From Bryopsis sp. KO-2023 (Eukaryota > Chlorophyta > Ulvophyceae > Bryopsidales > Bryopsidaceae), in assembly GCA_030272585.1 (NCBI GenBank), contig BSYQ01000011.1, positions 2,108,001 through 2,172,000 of the forward strand: a stretch of 64,000 nt of DNA. Direction: 5' to 3'. Positions 33,501 to 42,180 of this stretch are shown piece after piece; within the stretch, counting starts at the first letter, position 1; each line of letters opens with the position of its first letter. The notes beneath the pieces were generated by a model. It saw nothing but the letters and a program-made list of their open reading frames with translations. It searched no databases and was not told the DNA's origin. Made by a program: the position numbers and the translations under genes.

Positions 33501-35594
33501 CCTCGTCCACAAGGGGTACACGATTTGAGATCGTTCCTCGGGCTTGCCAATTATTTTCGTAAGTTCGTCCAGGGTTATTCTTCTTTGGCATCACCTCTCA
33601 CTGATTTGCTTAAAAAGCAACAGACATGGGATTGGACTCCAGCTTGTGAGGCCGCTTTTGAGGGGGTGAAGAAGGCATTAACAGAAGCACCTTGCTTGGC
33701 TATGCCGGATTTTACCAAACCCTTTGAAGTATATGAGAGTAGAAAGCTTACCGGCCCACAACTGAATTGGTCTACAAGTGATCAAGAAATGTATGCTACA
33801 GTTTATGCACTTCAACTATGGAGATGCTACTTGGCTGATAGCAAATTCAAAGTAATCACAGACCATAGTCCAAACACATTTTTCCATTCCCAATCGACCT
33901 TGAATCGACGGCAGGTTCGCTGGTTAGCATTACTCCATGAATTCCAATTTGAATGGGAGTATAGACCGGGACGAGTAAACGTGGCTGATCCCTTGTCGCG
34001 GATACCGTCTTGCTCACCATCTATTGGAGTATTATGCGAGACCGGGAGATCACGTGGCTTGGTTTCTAGCCGGCGGGACTCTGTGGACCCATCTCCGCCT
34101 CAGGGTTATTATACCCAGTTGATAGATAGGTTGACTGAAGGGTACACTAAGGACCCTTGGTATGACACACTGGAAGCTGCCCAGGTGTTACAATATCAAG
34201 ATGGTTACTGGTGGAATGGTAATGTGCTGGCTGTACCAAATTTTGGAACATTGAGACAGGATATAATCCATGATTGCCATAGTACAGTCTATAGTGGACA
34301 TTTTGGTGTGGCTAAGACTTTACGGCAAATCAAGAGACATTTCTGGTGGCCTCAGATGGAGGACCATATCAGATCATATGTGCAAGGATGTGATTCATGC
34401 CAAAGGCACAAGGGTAGGCGAAGAAAGCCTCAAGGTCCCCTAAAACCCTTGTCAATTCCGAATGCACAATGGGAAAATGTTTCGATGGATTTTGTCACTC
34501 ACCTCCCATCATCTAGTGGAGCAGGTTATGATGCAATCCTTGTCTTTGTGGACATGTTAACCAAAATGGTACATCTCGCTGCAACTCGAACGGATTGTGG
34601 TGCAGCTGAGGCAGCAAATCTCTTTGTGAACCATGTTTTCAAAGCTCATGGCATGCCAAAGAAATTGGTCACAGATAGAGATCCAAGATTTGTCTCACAC
34701 TTCTTTAGGGAGTTGTGTGATAAATGGGAAATCAGTCAAGCCCTTTCTTCGGCTTATCATCCAGAAACAGATGGGCAAACCGAAGCGATGAACAAAGTGA
34801 TGCAAGATACTCTTCGCCACTTTGTGGGGCCTTCCCAAAGAAATTGGGCTGATTTATTACCGGTTGTTGAGTTTGCAATAAATAACTCAAGATCAGAAGC
34901 AACTGGAGAAACACCCTTCTTCCTGAACTATGGAAAAGATCCATGGACAGCATTGACTGCTCAGATCCCTAGAAAAGGACCAAAGCAGGTCGCTGTACCA
35001 GAAGTTCAGAAAATGACGAGTGAAATCCGAGAAGGGATTGTTGAGGCAAAGAAACGCCTTCAGGCGGCTCAGCAACGCTATAAAGCTCAAGCTGATCGTC
35101 ACCGGGCTCCTGTAGAGATCAAGGTTGGAGACCTTGTTCTCCTTGATGCAAGGAACTTAAGGTTAAAGCATCCAGGATCGCGGAAATTAACGCCGAAATG
35201 GGTAGGACCTTTCCCTATCGAGCGTCAAATAAATGAGGTTGCTTTCAAAATAAAGCTTCCCGATACTTTGCCCATACATCCGGTGTTCCATGCTTCACTC
35301 TTGAAGCCATATTGGGCTAAAGGAACTGTGCAACCCCCGCCACCTATCGAGATTGAAGGTGACTTGGAATGGGAGGTTGAGCGCATTCTTGATCGCAGAG
35401 AGCGACGTAGGGGCAAGAAATGCTACACAGAATTCCTAGTGAAATGGGTTGGATACGGTCATGAGCACAACTCATGGGAACCGGAACAGAATGTCGTGCA
35501 CGCGCGAGAATTGGTTGACGAGTTTCACCAATCTCAAGCACAATCGATTGTACCACCTCGCACGATCCGAAGGAGATCACAAGCGAAGGTTTGA
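30555..35594 (+). CDS. gag-pol: Inner element Gag-Pol polyprotein with embedded Dam-like methyltransferase domain
   Basis: One frame of 1679 residues. Order: Gag (~55-230); zinc knuckle C299-x2-C302-x7-H310-x-C312; a segment (~398-518) resembling phage-type Dam adenine methyltransferases, with FTLD at 401-404 and the catalytic-type NPPF at 436-439; aspartic protease DSG (553-555); reverse transcriptase with YLDD (913-916); RNase H; integrase with H/H-CDSC zinc site and D,D,E core; chromodomain (~1607-1660). The RNase H part is deleted between Val1059 and Tyr1060, losing the usual DAS-containing strand with the first catalytic Asp, while Glu (SDQEMYA) and the later Asp (ITDH) remain. No stop or frameshift separates gag and pol. 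Replication in cis therefore looks doubtful. Confidence 0.95.
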   Translation: MTMSQEEQEVLALEEGSVLEEVNEDSPSERTQGPQSPSTLRSEVTKEEKDASLGKTRRVTADKPEKYQGKVPWPEFRLELAMYFRAAKVPREEWGVIAPTFLGSKPRRHLLARVPKEELEDGSLSWEKFCQVLEDGTFGDLATDYSINNALTSCKDHIDQKVDTPGFVRFVDAHLAMRKEPMDDTTKCWILLRGLHPHLCKQVETDTLGREWRSYSALRTYVLAKAPGHDARFPLKTTDRKAKKRGMETTFSDPAKGSKKRHQPKQPRLKAQSGTQPSRRPVVRLTESEREARKKAGLCWFCGEPWARGHKCGQSKKVNLSSCEVPLEWTQLRDQKNLNPHSTIDPMDIDCDAFLAPILTRSQKSEEMKSSVEFRDEREDSHQGITRAEFQRLETLSGRVFTLDGCSDVNSALCNTFCTPSEFLERDLGGQHVWLNPPFKDINKYLDHYLLAKKRSPHDTSCCILVPVRSKELHPALTSMRLIAQYKKGTVLFTAKKGKSRKRLPGIPWPVNVFYDPPVPKMPEEATELLMQDKLAMHFEGLLSGIPAHCLLDSGAKGLAFLSKQFCEQNGIAYRATVGSQAEMANGDNIDIMGETKITLKIQGYREKLDCLVLDLLDRFDIILGDTWLQKRKAVLDFFEKKCALTTSSHQRILLRQGLLPKATGKDIPQKQVASLLSIPQVKRKLKDTSIKPILLVVREMEEISSHLKLADETSESDKVPEEQMEALLKDFDDLFISGLAEYPPERAVAADIPLVEGTRPVNRPLFRYTPAERKEIEDQLSELLSKKLIQPSASPWGAPVLFVPKKDGGFRMCIDYRGLNKVTIKNQFPIPRIDDLLDQLQGARCFTSLDLRAGYWQMRVKEEDIPKTAFKTPFGLFEYRVLPMGLTNAPAVFQTLMNHVFQGMIGKYVLIYLDDILIYSKTPEEHVAHVRAVMQRLREHKLFLKKSKCDFNKTELHYLGFIVGRKGISVDPRKTNKVREWPRPQGVHDLRSFLGLANYFRKFVQGYSSLASPLTDLLKKQQTWDWTPACEAAFEGVKKALTEAPCLAMPDFTKPFEVYESRKLTGPQLNWSTSDQEMYATVYALQLWRCYLADSKFKVITDHSPNTFFHSQSTLNRRQVRWLALLHEFQFEWEYRPGRVNVADPLSRIPSCSPSIGVLCETGRSRGLVSSRRDSVDPSPPQGYYTQLIDRLTEGYTKDPWYDTLEAAQVLQYQDGYWWNGNVLAVPNFGTLRQDIIHDCHSTVYSGHFGVAKTLRQIKRHFWWPQMEDHIRSYVQGCDSCQRHKGRRRKPQGPLKPLSIPNAQWENVSMDFVTHLPSSSGAGYDAILVFVDMLTKMVHLAATRTDCGAAEAANLFVNHVFKAHGMPKKLVTDRDPRFVSHFFRELCDKWEISQALSSAYHPETDGQTEAMNKVMQDTLRHFVGPSQRNWADLLPVVEFAINNSRSEATGETPFFLNYGKDPWTALTAQIPRKGPKQVAVPEVQKMTSEIREGIVEAKKRLQAAQQRYKAQADRHRAPVEIKVGDLVLLDARNLRLKHPGSRKLTPKWVGPFPIERQINEVAFKIKLPDTLPIHPVFHASLLKPYWAKGTVQPPPPIEIEGDLEWEVERILDRRERRRGKKCYTEFLVKWVGYGHEHNSWEPEQNVVHARELVDEFHQSQAQSIVPPRTIRRRSQAKV
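31752..32109 (+). other. Dam-like N6-adenine methyltransferase segment within Gag-Pol
   Basis: Residues ~400-518. Seen in order: FTLD; an Asn/Cys pair followed by FCTPSEF; QHVWLNPPF; CCILVPV; a basic turn; PWPVNVFYDPP. In the phage-type Dam family (DNA N6-adenine methyltransferases) the same sequence of elements occurs: FTLDAAA-like start, N..C...T, W.NPP[YF], LVP-type strand and a late strand. The usual SAM-binding Phe-x-Gly motif is not obvious, and catalysis is unproven. Confidence 0.7.
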
Positions 35595-35727
35595 GACATC
35601 ATATCACAGTTGGCCACTGGATGATGATGATCTCCTCTCTTAAAATAGTGTAACTACTAGACACTATCATTTGTATGATGCCTATCATGCATTTGATTCC
35701 TAGTGAACCCGAGGCGGCTTCACATCT

Positions 35728-35740
35728 AAGGAGGGGGCAC
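35728..35740 (+). promoter_or_regulatory. Polypurine tract, inner element
   Basis: AAGGAGGGGGCAC ends directly at the 3' LTR, the expected place for plus-strand priming. Confidence 0.75.
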
Positions 35741-35976
35741 TGTTACAAGTGATCACCGAGATGTCTAGTAAGCACTAGCTAGAGCTACAGACTAGCTATG
35801 GGCACTAGTGATAGCCTAGTCAGAGCTTAAGGTCCATAGGATCCCAATAGGAGATCCTATAGCTCAAGAACCTTGGTGCCTCGCCCTAATGACATTAGTC
35901 AAGGGTCCCATCAATGAGTGGGGGTTTGATGGGTTAAGGAGGCTTCGAGGGAGGGTTCTGGGAGGTTTTTGTAACA
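35741..35976 (+). repeat. 3' LTR of inner element
   Basis: Copy of 29978-30213; followed by the AGTGC duplication at 35977-35981. Confidence 0.97.
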
Positions 35977-37605
35977 AGTGCAGAAGGAAGAGCAAATGCA
36001 TCAGGAACAAGGAATGTTCCAGCAAACTTATCAGAAACAAATGCAAGATTTGTATTCTGAATTGCAAGCAGTGAAAGGACAAGTCCAAAAAGAGGAACAA
36101 ACAGCCCTTGTACTAGTGGAAAGAGAAAGAGAAGCTAGACAGAAAGAAGAGCTATCTCTTAAGCACACAATGGATAGAATGCTGAAGGAGTATGTACAGG
36201 CATCAGTTGTGCCTACACAACCACTGGAAGTCCCAGTGTATATGATGCAAACAGTCACAGAAGGATTGAGTACAGAGGGACAAGAAGAACAGGAAATTCA
36301 ACCTACTTCAGCAGCAGAGCTGGTGCTACCACCAGTTACTAATGGAGCACCTGCAACTGTGGGGTTACTACCACCCACTCTAGCAGTTCCATTACCCCCA
36401 GGACCTTCTTCTTTGGGTCTTATAGACCTAACTACAGGACAATCACTTCCAATGGGATCACCAATCCCCACATTGTCCATGTCACCAGCCACTGTAGTTC
36501 CACCAGCTACATTTACAGTGGGCACTACCCCAGCACCATCAGGCATGGGAATCAGACCACCAAATCCCTTTGAGCAATTAACAAGTCAAAGAGCACCTAG
36601 TGGTGGTGCACCTGGAGGAAATCCAGGGGATCCAAATGGATCAAATGGCCCAAATGGACAAGACAGGCCAAACATGCCTAGAGCATCTGGATCTGGATTT
36701 CCAGGGCCAGGAAATGGTGGAGGTGGTGGTGGAGGTGGTGATGGAGGACCCCCAGGAGGAGGACCACCTGATAGAGATCCTAGTGGCACATCAGGAGGTT
36801 CAGGACAAGGTCCTGAGAGACCTTACAGCAAACAGATTAAGCTCACTCCCCCAGAGAAATTCACAGGAGATGAAAGGATGTCTGCAACAGAATGGATACT
36901 AGGAATGAAGAGATGGTTGCAGAATCAACACATCTTAGAGAGAGACTGGTTATCCTGTTTTCAGTCACATCTCCAGGGAGATGCACTTAGCTGGTTAAAC
37001 CTGATGGATATACAGATCATGAATCAGGAAAAAGCAGAGTATGCTAGCTGGCAAGAGTTCACTCAAGAACTAAGGAATGTTTTTGAGCCAGTCTCCCTAA
37101 TAGAGACTGCCAGAAAACAGTTAAGAACTCTAAGGCAGACTGGAACTGCCTTAGGCTACATCAGGCTCTTCAGAAAGCTGATGTTTAGACTCCCCAACCT
37201 ACCTCAAGAAGAAAGATATGCAGCCTTTGTGGATGGGCTCTCAGATAGAAATATGCAAGCACAGGTTATGACCCTGTGTGATGGGGATCTGGATAAGGCC
37301 ATCCTCACAGTTCAAAGACTCTCTGCAACTATAGGCAGTAGAGGTGGCACTACTAGCAGCTTTAGAGGCAGAGGTAGAGGGAGGGGAAGATTTGGACAAA
37401 GGAATACACAGATGTCAGCAGTGATAGCTGCTGCAACACCACAACTATCTCTTGCAGCAAACTCAGTTAAAGCTGTGCAACAGAGAGGTCAGATGGGATC
37501 TAGACCCTCAAGGGGAGGATCCTTTAAGTGTTTTCTATGTGGAAGCACAGAGCATGGGGTGAGACAGTGTCCTAAACTGTCCCAAGCTCAGAAAGCCCTG
37601 AAGAA

Positions 37606-37612
37606 GGGAAAC
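37606..37612 (+). promoter_or_regulatory. -1 ribosomal frameshift heptamer GGGAAAC at gag stop
   Basis: In the gag frame the heptamer reads G GGA AAC and the next codon is the gag stop TAA (37613-37615). A -1 slip gives GGG AAA C, exactly the pol frame, which is open from 37576 onward and has its last stop at 37573. This is the canonical X XXY YYZ pattern used by retroviruses and some retrotransposons. A downstream pseudoknot was not assessed. Confidence 0.8.
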
Positions 37613-40600
37613 TAAAAGAGGAGGCTAGTGTTGGGTCAGCTAAGCCTCCAGATGATATTGAAATTAAAGAACCCACTACAAAAACACCAGCCTCACTAAA
37701 TGATGGTGTTCAAGAGACACCTGTGGTTGCAGCCCCTATTGCAACAGAACAGGAAGCAAACACACTGGATGGGGTCACTCCAGGAGTGTTAATTCAAAAG
37801 AAAAAGCAGTCTCAAAAGAGAGTGGATAAACAAACAGAGGCCACTGTGAGTTTACCCACTAGAGTGGAAGGAAATGTTGAGGGAAAGGAACCAGTTCAGA
37901 CTGCAGTAGCTCAGGCTACAGCAGCATATAGAGGATATGAACTGGCAGGATTTATTGGTGCAAAGAAAGCTACAGCATACATTGATACAGGATCCACTGC
38001 TAATTATATTAGCATGGATGCAGTCAAGGAACTGGGACTGCAATACAAACCACAAGAAACTCCTGTTAAGTTTCTAGATGGTACAGAAAGGAAATCAGTG
38101 GGGAGATGTTTTGGCATCCCTTTTGTCTGTGGAAAGATCCAGCTCTCATTTGATGCTGATGTCTTCCCAGACAGTAATCACCCAATCCTGCTGGGATTGC
38201 CCTGGCTTATACACTACAATCCCAAAGTGGATTTTAAGTCAGGAATAATCACAGTAAACAAGGGCAGAAAGAGTGTAAAATTACCACTCTCAGTGATGCC
38301 TGAATATCATCTCAAGCCCACTGGAGCTACAGAACTTTCCTTTTGTTCTAGTGGCAGAATCAAAAGACAGATAGAAAAAGGGGAAATCAAACACATCATC
38401 ATGGTGGTGATTAGGCCAGAGGATGAATCAAAGACTGGAGTAGAAACAATCCCAGAACAAAGGGAAGGGGATGATCTACAGAAAATCCTGCAGGAGGATA
38501 TGGATCCCAGGATTAAGGAAGTACTGACTCAGTACAGAAAAGTGTTTGCAAAAGATTTGCCTAAAGGTGTACCTCCTACCAGGCTAGGTCATGAATTCAG
38601 AATTGATCTGGAGGAGGGTACTGAACCCATGTACAGGCCACTGTATAAACTGTCTCCTCTTGAGTTAGATGAGGTTAAAAGACAGTTAGATTACCTTTTG
38701 GAGATGGATTTCATTGAACCATCACAATCACCATTTGGGGCACCTATTCTGTTTGTCCCTAAGAAAGATGGAGGGCTCAGAATGTGCTTAGATTACAGAT
38801 GGCTGAATAAAAAAACAATTAAAAACAGATACCCTCTGCCCTTACCAGAGGAGATGATTGACAGGGTGCATGGGGCAAAATACTTCACAAAGATAGACTT
38901 GAGATCAGGCTACTGGCAGATGCCTCTAAGGGAAGAGGACAGGCCTAAGACTGCCTTCAGGAGCAGATTTGGACACTACCAGTTCAAAGTACTCTCCTTT
39001 GGACTTACTAATGCTCCAGCACAATACATGAACATGGTTAATGATATCTTCAAGGATATGCTGGATATCTTTGTGCTGATCTTCATTGATGATCTCTTAA
39101 TCTATTCTAAGAGCATCTCTGAGCATGTAGAGCATCTGGCAGCAGTCTTAGCCAGGCTACAGAAGTATAGTCTATTTGCAAAGGCCACTAAAAGTGAAAT
39201 CTGTGTGAGGGAAACAGATTTCTGTGGATTTTGGTTGAGTGAAAAAGGGATCTCAGCAATGGATGTGAAGGTTAAGGCAATCAGGGATTGGAAGCCCTTA
39301 AAAACAGTTACTGATGTCAGGAGTTTTCTGGGGATGGTATCCTTCTATAGAAGATTTATTCCTGATTTTGCAAAGATAGCAGGCCCCCTGCATGACTTAA
39401 CTAAGAAGGATGTCATGTGGGAGTGGGGATCTGCTCAGGAAATAGCCTTCCAAACACTGAAAACTGCATTGATGGGGAAACCAGTGCTGATCCATCCTAA
39501 TCCAGTAAAGGATTACACTGTGATTAGTGATGCATCTGGGGAAGCAACTGGAGGAGTTCTCTGTCAGGATCATGGCTCTGGATTACAGCCCATAGCCTTT
39601 TGCAGTAGAAGATTATCAAAATCAGAACAAAATTACTCAGTGTATGAAAGGGAACTCCTGGGAATAGCCTACTGCTTGATGCAGTGGAGGCACTACTTAG
39701 AAGGCTGCCCAGGAGAAGTCACAGTCTTTACAGACCACCAGCCACTAACAAACTTTATGGATCAAAAGATGATGTCAAGGCCTCAGGCCAGGTGGCTGAG
39801 AGCAGGACATTTCCTCAGCATCAAACCAAAAATTCAGTACATCCAAGGGAAACTGAATTTGGTTGCTGATGCACTATCAAGAAGTCTACCAGCAGAGAAT
39901 CAAGTGAATGTAGTGAGCTCCTTACAACCTAGTATGGAGGAGATTACACTCTGGGAGCAAGCAACACTGGCAGATGTTGAAATCAAAGACATCTACAATC
40001 AAATACTGGATGGGGAAAGAATTCCAGGATATGGAATCAATGAATCAGGGTTGTTGATTTATCAAACTCAGGATGGACTTATGAAATTATGGGTTCCTCA
40101 GGAACTGAGAATGAAAGTCCTTACTGAAGGACATGATAATCAGATCTCTGGACATCTGGGGATAGAGAGAACTCTGGAGCTGATGTCCAGGAAATACTAC
40201 TGGAATGATATGAAAAAGGATGTCCAGGAATATGTTAGGACATGTGAGGTTTGCCAGCAAATGAAACCTGAGTTGAGGGCTCAGAAGGGATTGCTGCAAC
40301 CTATTCCAGTAGCTGATAAGAAATGGAGTCAGATCACTACTGATTTAGTGATTGATTTACCCCCTGTTGATGGATTTGATTCCATTGCAGTATTTGTTGA
40401 TAGATTAACTAAGATGGTGAAGTTCATACCCTGCAGCAAAACAATAGATGCACCAGGGTATGCAAGAATATTCTTTGATCACATCTTTAGGAATCATGGG
40501 ATTCCCAGTGTGATAATCAGTGATAGGGACACTAGATTTACAAGCAAATTTTGGCAGGAGTTAATGAAGTGTGTGGGCACTAAAGTGAGGATGTCCACAG

Positions 40601-41397
40601 CCTTCCATCCTCAAACTGATGGACAGAGTGAAGTCAGTATCAGAACCTTAGAGAATTTCCTCAGACCCTATGTTGAGGATCATCCAGAGACATGGATGCA
40701 AGGCTTGGGGATGGCTGAATTTGCAGCCAACAATGCTGTACACACTGCTACAGGGTATAGTCCCTTTTACTTGATGTATGGAGTGCATCCCCAGTTACCA
40801 GGGGATTTACTGGCTGGAAAAGTTCAAGCAGAAGCACAATCAGTTCAAGAGATGATATCAAATATGCAAAGCATCATCAATGATGCTAAAGACAGATATA
40901 AAACAGCCCAAGAGAAGATGAGGCAGCAAGCAAATAAGAAAAGGAGGGATATACAGTTTCAAGTGGGAGAAAAGGTATTACTCTCCACAAAGACATTGAA
41001 TTTAGCAGTCTTGAAACACATCCCAGCAAAAATCAGAAGAAGATATATAGGGCCTTTTGTTATTGCTGCTGCAGTGGGATCTGTGGCATATAGATTGGTG
41101 TTACCAGATGGATGGAAATTACATCCTGTATTTCATGTATCAAAGTTAAGAAAACTTCAAGAAAGTGCTAAGTTTCCTAGGGAGGTAATGGCACCTCCAG
41201 CAGAATTAGATTCTGAGGGAGAAGAGGAATTTGAAGTTGAGGCTGTAGTAAGACATAAATTTTCAGGAAGGAAAAGAAGATTTTTAGTAGTCTGGAAGGG
41301 GTATCCACTTAGTGAAGCAACATGGGAACCCCAAGACAATTTATTGAATGCATCAGAGATCCTGGCTGATTATAAGAGGAGAGCTGGGATCAGGTAG
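37609..41397 (+). CDS. pol: Pol of outer element (PR-RT-RH-INT-chromodomain)
   Basis: About 1262 codons in the -1 frame relative to gag, with the first ATG only at 37993, inside the protease region, so expression by frameshift from gag is likely. Protease AYIDTGSTANYIS at about 37976; reverse transcriptase with LFVPKKDGGLRM, IDLRSGYWQM and FIDD (about 39083); RNase H with VISDASGEATGGVL, YERELL and FTDHQPL all present; integrase with GHLGIERT and CEVC zinc site, and core residues in TTDLVID, IISDRDTRF and TDGQSEV; a final chromodomain (FLVVWKGYPLSEATWEP). All catalytic residues I can check are intact. Chromodomains in such integrases are thought to steer insertion to modified chromatin. Confidence 0.95.
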   Translation, partial: KLKEEASVGSAKPPDDIEIKEPTTKTPASLNDGVQETPVVAAPIATEQEANTLDGVTPGVLIQKKKQSQKRVDKQTEATVSLPTRVEGNVEGKEPVQTAVAQATAAYRGYELAGFIGAKKATAYIDTGSTANYISMDAVKELGLQYKPQETPVKFLDGTERKSVGRCFGIPFVCGKIQLSFDADVFPDSNHPILLGLPWLIHYNPKVDFKSGIITVNKGRKSVKLPLSVMPEYHLKPTGATELSFCSSGRIKRQIEKGEIKHIIMVVIRPEDESKTGVETIPEQREGDDLQKILQEDMDPRIKEVLTQYRKVFAKDLPKGVPPTRLGHEFRIDLEEGTEPMYRPLYKLSPLELDEVKRQLDYLLEMDFIEPSQSPFGAPILFVPKKDGGLRMCLDYRWLNKKTIKNRYPLPLPEEMIDRVHGAKYFTKIDLRSGYWQMPLREEDRPKTAFRSRFGHYQFKVLSFGLTNAPAQYMNMVNDIFKDMLDIFVLIFIDDLLIYSKSISEHVEHLAAVLARLQKYSLFAKATKSEICVRETDFCGFWLSEKGISAMDVKVKAIRDWKPLKTVTDVRSFLGMVSFYRRFIPDFAKIAGPLHDLTKKDVMWEWGSAQEIAFQTLKTALMGKPVLIHPNPVKDYTVISDASGEATGGVLCQDHGSGLQPIAFCSRRLSKSEQNYSVYERELLGIAYCLMQWRHYLEGCPGEVTVFTDHQPLTNFMDQKMMSRPQARWLRAGHFLSIKPKIQYIQGKLNLVADALSRSLPAENQVNVVSSLQPSMEEITLWEQATLADVEIKDIYNQILDGERIPGYGINESGLLIYQTQDGLMKLWVPQELRMKVLTEGHDNQISGHLGIERTLELMSRKYYWNDMKKDVQEYVRTCEVCQQMKPELRAQKGLLQPIPVADKKWSQITTDLVIDLPPVDGFDSIAVFVDRLTKMVKFIPCSKTIDAPGYARIFFDHIFRNHGIPSVIISDRDTRFTSKFWQELMKCVGTKVRMSTAFHPQTDGQSEVSIRTLENFLRPYVEDHPETWMQGLGMAEFAANNAVHTATGYSPFYLMYGVHPQLPGDLLAGKVQAEAQSVQEMISNMQSIINDAKDRYKTAQEKMRQQANKKRRDIQFQVGEKVLLSTKTLNLAVLKHIPAKIRRRYIGPFVIAAAVGSVAYRLVLPDGWKLHPVFHVSKLRKLQESAKFPREVMAPPAELDSEGEEEFEVEAVVRHKFSGRKRRFLVVWKGYPLSEATWEPQDNLLNASEILADYKRRAGIR

Positions 41398-41654
41398 AAG
41401 TTAGATGCACTTTTTATTCTGTGGCTGATGGATCAGGAATCCCAGAGGCTAGGGGATGGGTTGCATAAGGGCAGTGAAGTGTTTTCTGAACTTCTGTGGG
41501 TTAAGGATTTTATGGGGATCTAATTATCCCATCAGAAGTGCAGCAAGCTTGGGATTTGCAGCACCCTAGTTCAGAGTTACTTTTACAGAATCAAAAGGAT
41601 GCATGTGATGGATACTTGGTGAGGGCACCAACTGCCCCCAGGGGGGGAGGCAAT
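41398..41654. other. 3' untranslated region and polypurine tract of the outer element
   Basis: Non-coding stretch after pol. It ends in AGGGGGGGAGGCAAT (41640-41654), a polypurine tract immediately before the 3' LTR. Confidence 0.75.
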
Positions 41655-42175
41655 TGATACCAGCTGCTGACGTCCAGGGACGTCAGACGTCAAAGGCGTC
41701 ATGCATCTGACGTCTGTGAAGCGTCAGATGCATCCCCGGTAGATGACAGCATTCCCCTGAGGAGATACTAGCGAACTACAGCGAGGAAACCACCGCAAGA
41801 GCACCTGGTCAAGACAGTGGTTCGATCAACTAAAGTGAGACTCGCGAGGCGAAGGTCTCGGGTTTGAGTCTGAGTGGGAACGTGCTTTGGTCTGGGCCTG
41901 TGTGTGAGTGTGTGAGTGAGTCAGTAGTAGAACTGGCGGCTGTGAGTCAGGGTAGTGGGAGTGTTACGGGTGGTTAGTCACCCTCGGGAAAGTCGAACGG
42001 GAGTTAAAAGGATGGGACGCTTGATGTAACCTTGCTTGTCAGTAATTCTGTGAGTGCAACTGTGGACCCCGTGTGCGACTCGATTCGATTTTGTGTGACC
42101 CTGTGGAACTCAGCCGCCACCCTCTCTCACTCTTTACACGGAAGTGCGTCGGCGTACGGAGCGCCTCGCGTAACA
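41655..42175 (+). repeat. 3' LTR of outer element
   Basis: 521 bp, copy of 28403-28923 with two substitutions (for example tactaGcg against tactaCcg). It is followed by CTAGA at 42176-42180. Confidence 0.97.
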
Positions 42176-42180
42176 CTAGA

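Larger units (their letters stand above)
29978..35976 (+). mobile_element. Inner complete LTR retrotransposon with Dam-like domain
   Basis: A 5,999-bp element inserted in the outer gag. Its LTRs of 236 bp (29978-30213 and 35741-35976) look identical by eye, start TGTTACA and end TGTAACA, and are flanked by AGTGC on both sides. It carries one long gag-pol ORF (30555-35594), a candidate primer site and a polypurine tract. The domain order PR-RT-RH-INT-chromodomain makes it Ty3-type. It is in the same orientation as its host element. Confidence 0.97.
29338..37615 (+). pseudogene. gag: gag of outer element, split by the inner retrotransposon
   Basis: The N-terminal part is 29338-29977 and the C-terminal part 35982-37615; the same reading frame continues across the 6-kb insertion, so gag was intact before it. 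Upstream of the break the product is Gln/Glu-rich and predicted coiled coil. Downstream it has a Pro/Gly-rich linker, a capsid-like retrotransposon-gag region (from about 36850; EWILGMKRWL, LRTLRQTG) and a CCHC zinc knuckle, CFLCGSTEHGVRQC, near the end. As it stands, translation from the gag ATG would run into the inner LTR and stop 12 codons later, at 30013. Removal of the inner element and one target copy would give 757 residues. Confidence 0.93.
28403..42175 (+). mobile_element. Outer complete LTR retrotransposon (Ty3-type chromovirus)
   Basis: Two 521-bp LTRs (28403-28923 and 41655-42175) starting TG and ending CA are flanked by the 5-bp target duplication CTAGA (28398-28402 and 42176-42180). 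By eye the LTRs differ at two positions only. Inside are a candidate tRNA primer site, gag, pol (PR-RT-RH-INT-chromodomain) and a polypurine tract. A second LTR element (29978-35976) interrupts gag; without it the element would be about 7.8 kb. The CCHC knuckle, the domain order and the C-terminal chromodomain place it with Ty3-type chromoviruses. High LTR identity implies recent insertion. Confidence 0.97.
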
